Part shown: piece after piece, positions 59,955 through 64,000 of the stretch
Position numbering within the stretch: the stretch's first letter is position 1
Layout of the letters: each line of letters opens with the position of its first letter
Origin: Rhodobacterales bacterium
GTDB taxonomy: Bacteria > Pseudomonadota > Alphaproteobacteria > Rhodobacterales > Rhodobacteraceae
Direction of reading: 5' to 3'
NCBI GenBank assembly: GCA_002748285.1
Contig: PDSA01000028.1
Location: 1-64,000 of the forward strand
DNA: 64,000 nt
Made by a program: the position numbers and the translations under genes
Notes under the pieces: generated by a model
Databases searched by the model: none
The model's input: only the letters and a program-made list of their open reading frames with translations
What the model was told of the DNA's origin: nothing

Positions 59955-61561
59955 AACTGAAATCCCAGGCCATGCCCGGCTCGGACGCTTGGAAAGCAAA
60001 TCGCGCGGGGCATCTGGAAGCCCTCGACACCATTCAGCAAGCAGCTGCAAAGGCCGCCGCCGGTGGCGGCGAGCGCTCGCGTGAACGTCACCTGTCGCGG
60101 GGCAAAATGCTACCGCGCGAACGGGTGGCCAATCTGTTGGACCCGGGCAGCCCGTTTCTGGAAATCGGAGCCACGGCGGCGCATGGGCTCTATGACGGGG
60201 CCGCGCCCTGTGCCGGAGTGATTGCCGGGATCGGGCAGGTGCATGGCCGCGATGTGATGGTGGTCTGCAATGACGCCACGGTCAAAGGCGGCACCTATTA
60301 CCCGATGACGGTGAAAAAGCATTTGCGGGCGCAGGAAATCGCCGCCGAGTGCCATTTGCCCTGTGTCTATCTGGTGGATAGCGGCGGCGCGAACCTGCCC
60401 AATCAGGACGAAGTGTTCCCGGATCGGGATCATTTCGGCCGCATCTTTTACAATCAGGCGCAGATGAGCGCCAACGGCATTGCGCAAATCGCGGTGGTGA
60501 TGGGGTCTTGCACCGCCGGGGGGGCTTATGTGCCGGCGATGTCGGATGTCTCGATCATTGTCAAAGAACAGGGCACGATCTTTCTGGCCGGGCCGCCTCT
60601 GGTCAAGGCTGCGACAGGCGAAGTGGTCTCGGCTGAGGATCTGGGCGGCGGTGATGTGCATACCCGGCTTTCGGGCGTGGCCGATTATCTGGCTGATGAT
60701 GATGCCCACGCGCTGGCGCTGGCACGTCAGGCGGTGGCTAATCTGAACCGGCCCGAGGAGGGCAACCCGGATGTGACACCGGTCGCGGCCAAAGAACCGG
60801 CCTATGACCCCGAAGAGCTGCTTTCGGTGGTGCCGGACGATCTGCGCACCCCTTATGACATTCGCGAAGTGATTGCCCGCATTGTCGATGGCAGTGATTT
60901 TGATGAGTTCAAGGCCCGGTTTGGGGAAACCTTGGTGACCGGATTTGCCCATATCAAGGGGCTGCCGGTGGGGATTATCGCCAATAATGGGGTGCTGTTT
61001 TCCGAAGCCGCCCAGAAGGGCGCGCATTTTGTCGAGTTGTGCAGCCAGCGCAAAACCCCGATTGTGTTTTTGCAGAACATCACCGGCTTTATGGTCGGGC
61101 GCAAATATGAAAATGAAGGCATCGCCCGCCATGGGGCCAAGCTGGTCACTGCGGTGGCCACCACCAGCGTGCCCAAGGTGACGATGGTGATTGGCGGCAG
61201 CTTTGGCGCGGGCAATTATGGCATGGCCGGGCGGGCTTATCAGCCACGCTTCATGTGGTCCTGGCCCAATTCGCGTATTTCGGTGATGGGCGGCGAACAG
61301 GCTGCCGGGGTGCTGGCAACTGTGAAACGCGATGCGATTGAGCGTCAGGGCGGGCAGTGGTCGGAACAGGAAGAGGCCGACTTCAAGCAGCCCACCATTG
61401 ATATGTTTCAGGAACAGAGCCATCCGCTCTATGCTTCGGCCCGGTTGTGGGATGATGGGGTGATTGATCCGCGCAAGAGCCGTGAGGTGCTGTATCTGAG
61501 CCTGAAAGCGGCGCTGAACGCCCCGATCGAAGACACCAAATTCGGCGTGTTCCGCATGTAG
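59951..61561 (+). CDS. Methylcrotonoyl-CoA carboxylase, carboxyltransferase (beta) subunit
   Basis: A 536-residue crotonase-fold carboxyltransferase. N-terminal [30 protein letters not shown], then [19 protein letters not shown] and [16 protein letters not shown], and in the C-terminal half [22 protein letters not shown] mark acyl-CoA carboxylase beta of the MCC type. Moves CO2 from biotin to methylcrotonyl-CoA. It is coupled by a 4-base overlap to the gene before. Confidence 0.93.
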   Translation: MKLKSQAMPGSDAWKANRAGHLEALDTIQQAAAKAAAGGGERSRERHLSRGKMLPRERVANLLDPGSPFLEIGATAAHGLYDGAAPCAGVIAGIGQVHGRDVMVVCNDATVKGGTYYPMTVKKHLRAQEIAAECHLPCVYLVDSGGANLPNQDEVFPDRDHFGRIFYNQAQMSANGIAQIAVVMGSCTAGGAYVPAMSDVSIIVKEQGTIFLAGPPLVKAATGEVVSAEDLGGGDVHTRLSGVADYLADDDAHALALARQAVANLNRPEEGNPDVTPVAAKEPAYDPEELLSVVPDDLRTPYDIREVIARIVDGSDFDEFKARFGETLVTGFAHIKGLPVGIIANNGVLFSEAAQKGAHFVELCSQRKTPIVFLQNITGFMVGRKYENEGIARHGAKLVTAVATTSVPKVTMVIGGSFGAGNYGMAGRAYQPRFMWSWPNSRISVMGGEQAAGVLATVKRDAIERQGGQWSEQEEADFKQPTIDMFQEQSHPLYASARLWDDGVIDPRKSREVLYLSLKAALNAPIEDTKFGVFRM

Positions 61562-61673
61562 CCGATCAACCAAGTTGCGGCCCGTTCCGGGCCACTCTAT
61601 ATCTCGCGCTGATGCGCTCGGAGGGTGCCTGCGGCACCGCCGTCTGACAAACTAGAAAAGGGCCAGAACTGCC

Positions 61674-63608
61674 ATGTTCACAAAAATTCTGATCGCAAAT
61701 CGCGGTGAAATTGCCTGTCGTGTTATGGAAACTGCTGCCAAATTGGGGGTGGGAACGGTGGCGGTTTATTCCGACGCCGATGCCAATGCCAAGCATGTGG
61801 CGATGGCGGATGAAGCGGTGCATATTGGTGGCTCGGCCCCCGCAGACAGCTATTTGCGCGGCGATGTGATCATTGCCGCTGCTCTGGCCAAGGGGGCGCA
61901 GGCGATCCATCCGGGCTATGGCTTTTTGTCGGAAAACCCTGATTTTGTTGAACAATGCGAACAGGCAGGCTTGCGCTTCATTGGCCCTTCGGCCGAGGCA
62001 ATCCGGGCGATGGGGCTGAAAGACGCCGCCAAGGTGCTGATGCAGAAGGCCGGCGTGCCGGTGGTGCCGGGCTATCATGGCGAGGATCAGGACCCGGCGC
62101 ATCTGGCGGCTGAGGCCGAAAAGATCGGTTATCCGGTGTTGATCAAGGCCGTGGCCGGCGGCGGCGGCAAGGGCATGCGGCTGGTGGAAAATGCCGCCGA
62201 TTTCCCGCAAGGGCTGGACGCTGCCAAGGCCGAGGCGCTGAATGCGTTTGGCAATGATGTGGTGTTGATCGAAAAATACATCCGCAAGCCGCGCCATATC
62301 GAGGTGCAGGTGTTTGGCGATGGCAAACATGCGGTGCATTTGTTCGAGCGCGATTGTTCCCTGCAGCGCCGCCACCAAAAGGTGATCGAAGAAGCCCCCG
62401 CCCCGGGGATGAGCGACAAGGTCCGCGCCGCCATGGGTGCTGCCGCGGTCAAGGCCGCCGAAGCCATCGGCTATGCCGGGGCCGGGACGATTGAATTTAT
62501 CGTCGATGGCTCGGACGGGCTGCGCGAGGATGGGTTCTGGTTTATGGAAATGAACACCCGCCTTCAGGTCGAACACCCCGTAACCGAAGCGATCACCGGC
62601 GTTGATCTGGTGGAATGGCAGCTTCATGTGGCCTCGGGCCAGCCGCTGCCCGCCACGCAGGATCAGCTCTCGATTGACGGCCATTCCTTTGAGGCCCGCC
62701 TCTATGCTGAGGACGTCCCCGCCGGTTTCCTGCCCGCCACCGGCACGCTGACGCATCTGAGCTTCCCCGCCGCCGCCCGTGCCGATAGTGGCGTGCGCAG
62801 TGGCGATCAGATTTCGCCGTTTTATGATCCGATGATCGCCAAGCTGACCGTGCATGGTCGCACCCGGGAACATGCGCTGGCCCGGCTGGTGCAAGTGCTG
62901 GGGCAGACCGAAGTCGCGGGCTCGGTGACCAATCTGGCGTTCCTGCGGGCTTTGGCGCTGCATCAGGGCTTTGCCGCCGGGCAGGTCGATACCGATCTGA
63001 TCGCCCGCGATCTGGACAATCTTGTGCAGGAACCGCAGCTGACCAATGCGCTGATTGCACTGGCAGCCTTGGGTGCGGTCGGGCTGCATCAGAGCGATGC
63101 CAGCGGCTTTGCCCTGTGGCAACCTCTGCTGCAAACTGTGCAGCTGCGCCATGGCGAGGACGACATCAGCGCCAAAATCGCCACGCTGGGGGCAGGGCGC
63201 TTTGACGTTTCTCTGAACGACCAAGTGCTGCATGTGGTGCATGAGGATCAATGGCAGGTGGATGACGAAGTGGTGGTCGCCAATGTGCTGGCGCTTGAGG
63301 GCCATGTCAGCGTGTTTGCCAATCACGGTTTCCATTTTGAAGTCATCGACCCTCTGCAAAGCGATGCCAGCCATGCCGGCGACGGCAATCTGATCGAAGC
63401 GCCGATGCCCGGCTCGGTCAAGGCGGTGTTTGCCAAACCGGGGCAGGTGGTGGCCAAAGGTGACCGGCTGGCGATTCTGGAGGCGATGAAAATGGAACAC
63501 GCCCTGCTGGCGGCCCGCGATGGCGAGGTGGCCGAGGTTTTGGTGGCCGAGGGCGATCAGGTCGAGGCCGGCGCGCCGCTGATCCAGTTGCAGGAAGAAC
63601 AGGCTTAG
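61674..63608 (+). CDS. Methylcrotonoyl-CoA carboxylase, biotin-carrying (alpha) subunit
   Basis: A 644-residue protein: biotin carboxylase domain (FTKILIANRGEIACRVM at the start, ATP-grasp loop KAVAGGGGKGMRLV, MNTRLQVEHPVTE near residue 295) and a C-terminal biotin carrier domain with Lys606 in EAMKMEH. It completes the enzyme with the beta subunit. The 112 bp between the two genes hold small hairpins but no terminator with a T-run. Confidence 0.94.
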   Translation: MFTKILIANRGEIACRVMETAAKLGVGTVAVYSDADANAKHVAMADEAVHIGGSAPADSYLRGDVIIAAALAKGAQAIHPGYGFLSENPDFVEQCEQAGLRFIGPSAEAIRAMGLKDAAKVLMQKAGVPVVPGYHGEDQDPAHLAAEAEKIGYPVLIKAVAGGGGKGMRLVENAADFPQGLDAAKAEALNAFGNDVVLIEKYIRKPRHIEVQVFGDGKHAVHLFERDCSLQRRHQKVIEEAPAPGMSDKVRAAMGAAAVKAAEAIGYAGAGTIEFIVDGSDGLREDGFWFMEMNTRLQVEHPVTEAITGVDLVEWQLHVASGQPLPATQDQLSIDGHSFEARLYAEDVPAGFLPATGTLTHLSFPAAARADSGVRSGDQISPFYDPMIAKLTVHGRTREHALARLVQVLGQTEVAGSVTNLAFLRALALHQGFAAGQVDTDLIARDLDNLVQEPQLTNALIALAALGAVGLHQSDASGFALWQPLLQTVQLRHGEDDISAKIATLGAGRFDVSLNDQVLHVVHEDQWQVDDEVVVANVLALEGHVSVFANHGFHFEVIDPLQSDASHAGDGNLIEAPMPGSVKAVFAKPGQVVAKGDRLAILEAMKMEHALLAARDGEVAEVLVAEGDQVEAGAPLIQLQEEQA

Positions 63609-63636
63609 CTTGCCGATCGCAGGAACCGCCAACGCC

Positions 63637-64000
63637 ATGCCGATCACTTTGCACCACTGCCCCCAGAGCCGCTCGATGCGCGTCCTGTGGCTGCTGCACG
63701 AGCTGGGTGTGGAATTTGAGCTGATTGAGCACGGCTTTGGCAAGAATCTGCGCAGCGCCGAATTTCTGGCGCTCAGCCCCGCCGGGCGGATTCCGGCGCT
63801 GGAGCTGGACGGCAAAGCGTTATTTGAAAGCGGTGCGATCACGCAGGTGCTCTGCGCCAGATTTCCCGAGTCCGGTCTGGGGCGCGTGGCGGATGATGCC
63901 GATTGGGCCGACTGGCTGATCTGGCTGCATTTCAGCGAAACCCTCAGCCAGCATTGCGCAGCCCTGACCCAGCAGCATATCGCGCTCTATGATGATTCCA
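63637..64000 (+). CDS. Glutathione S-transferase family protein (3' partial)
   Basis: The visible 121 codons start MPITLHHCPQSRSMRVLWLL, a thioredoxin-like GST N-domain with the Ser of SRSMRVLW in the active-site place and PAGRIPALELDGKALFESGAI as the cis-Pro and ESG glutathione-binding loop; then the helical domain begins. The window ends inside the gene. Confidence 0.88.
   Translation, partial: MPITLHHCPQSRSMRVLWLLHELGVEFELIEHGFGKNLRSAEFLALSPAGRIPALELDGKALFESGAITQVLCARFPESGLGRVADDADWADWLIWLHFSETLSQHCAALTQQHIALYDDS

Noticed and set aside
61566..63842. A 758-codon frame on the minus strand opposite the carboxylase alpha subunit.
   Set aside because: It is the shadow of a high-GC gene; its translation is His/Gln/Arg-rich without domains, while the plus strand encodes a clear enzyme.

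Overview
The window is a chromosomal segment of an alphaproteobacterium, most likely a marine Rhodobacterales (Roseobacter-type) strain, carrying one complete prophage. The lineage call rests on gene content and order: a trpC-moaC-moeA run, guaB, an LdtR-type MarR regulator, a very long TRAP DctM permease, leucyl-transferase bpt beside glnE, a DUF1127 gene, metA and a leucine-degradation operon. This is inference from remembered synteny; no database was searched.

Left host arm (1-15254): the 3' part of a TRAP uptake operon (substrate-binding protein, small permease, large permease) ends at a terminator. Then come bpt (minus), glnE with a small partner gene, an rRNA methyltransferase gene of the RlmI type broken by an internal deletion, the minus-strand run moeA-moaC-trpC, guaB, a MarR regulator and tRNA-Thr(TGT).

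Prophage (about 15240-49525, 34.3 kb): a 16-bp repeat made of the tRNA-Thr 3' end marks both junctions. The integrase lies next to the intact tRNA. A leftward early operon (20993 to 15330) carries small proteins, a cytosine-methyltransferase-like protein, a DUF2303 protein and the integrase. The immunity region (about 21020-21900) resembles lambda in layout: an XRE repressor and a lipoprotein gene, flanked by two pairs of one palindromic operator, GGGAC-N4-GTCCC. Rightward early genes (21899-27904) include a Cro-position protein, an HD hydrolase, an adenine/cytosine-N4 methyltransferase and a probable replication protein followed by phased repeats. A promoter-like site and terminator precede the late genes: HNH, terminase, portal, ClpP-like protease, HK97-fold capsid, connectors, tail tube, tape measure, tail tip, a beta-helix tailspike, holin-like proteins, endolysin, an overlapping spanin pair and a nuclease. 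The gene set and order indicate a siphovirus-type phage. No late gene is visibly broken, so the prophage may be inducible.

Right host arm (49526-64000): an enoyl-CoA hydratase-like gene, a hotdog thioesterase, a DUF1127 gene divergent from a MocR regulator with shared TTGTAT boxes, rplM-rpsI, metA with an adjacent ATPase, a FadL-type porin, an EamA transporter, and a leucine-catabolism operon (ivd, an LprI-like gene, both methylcrotonyl-CoA carboxylase subunits). A glutathione S-transferase gene is cut by the window end.
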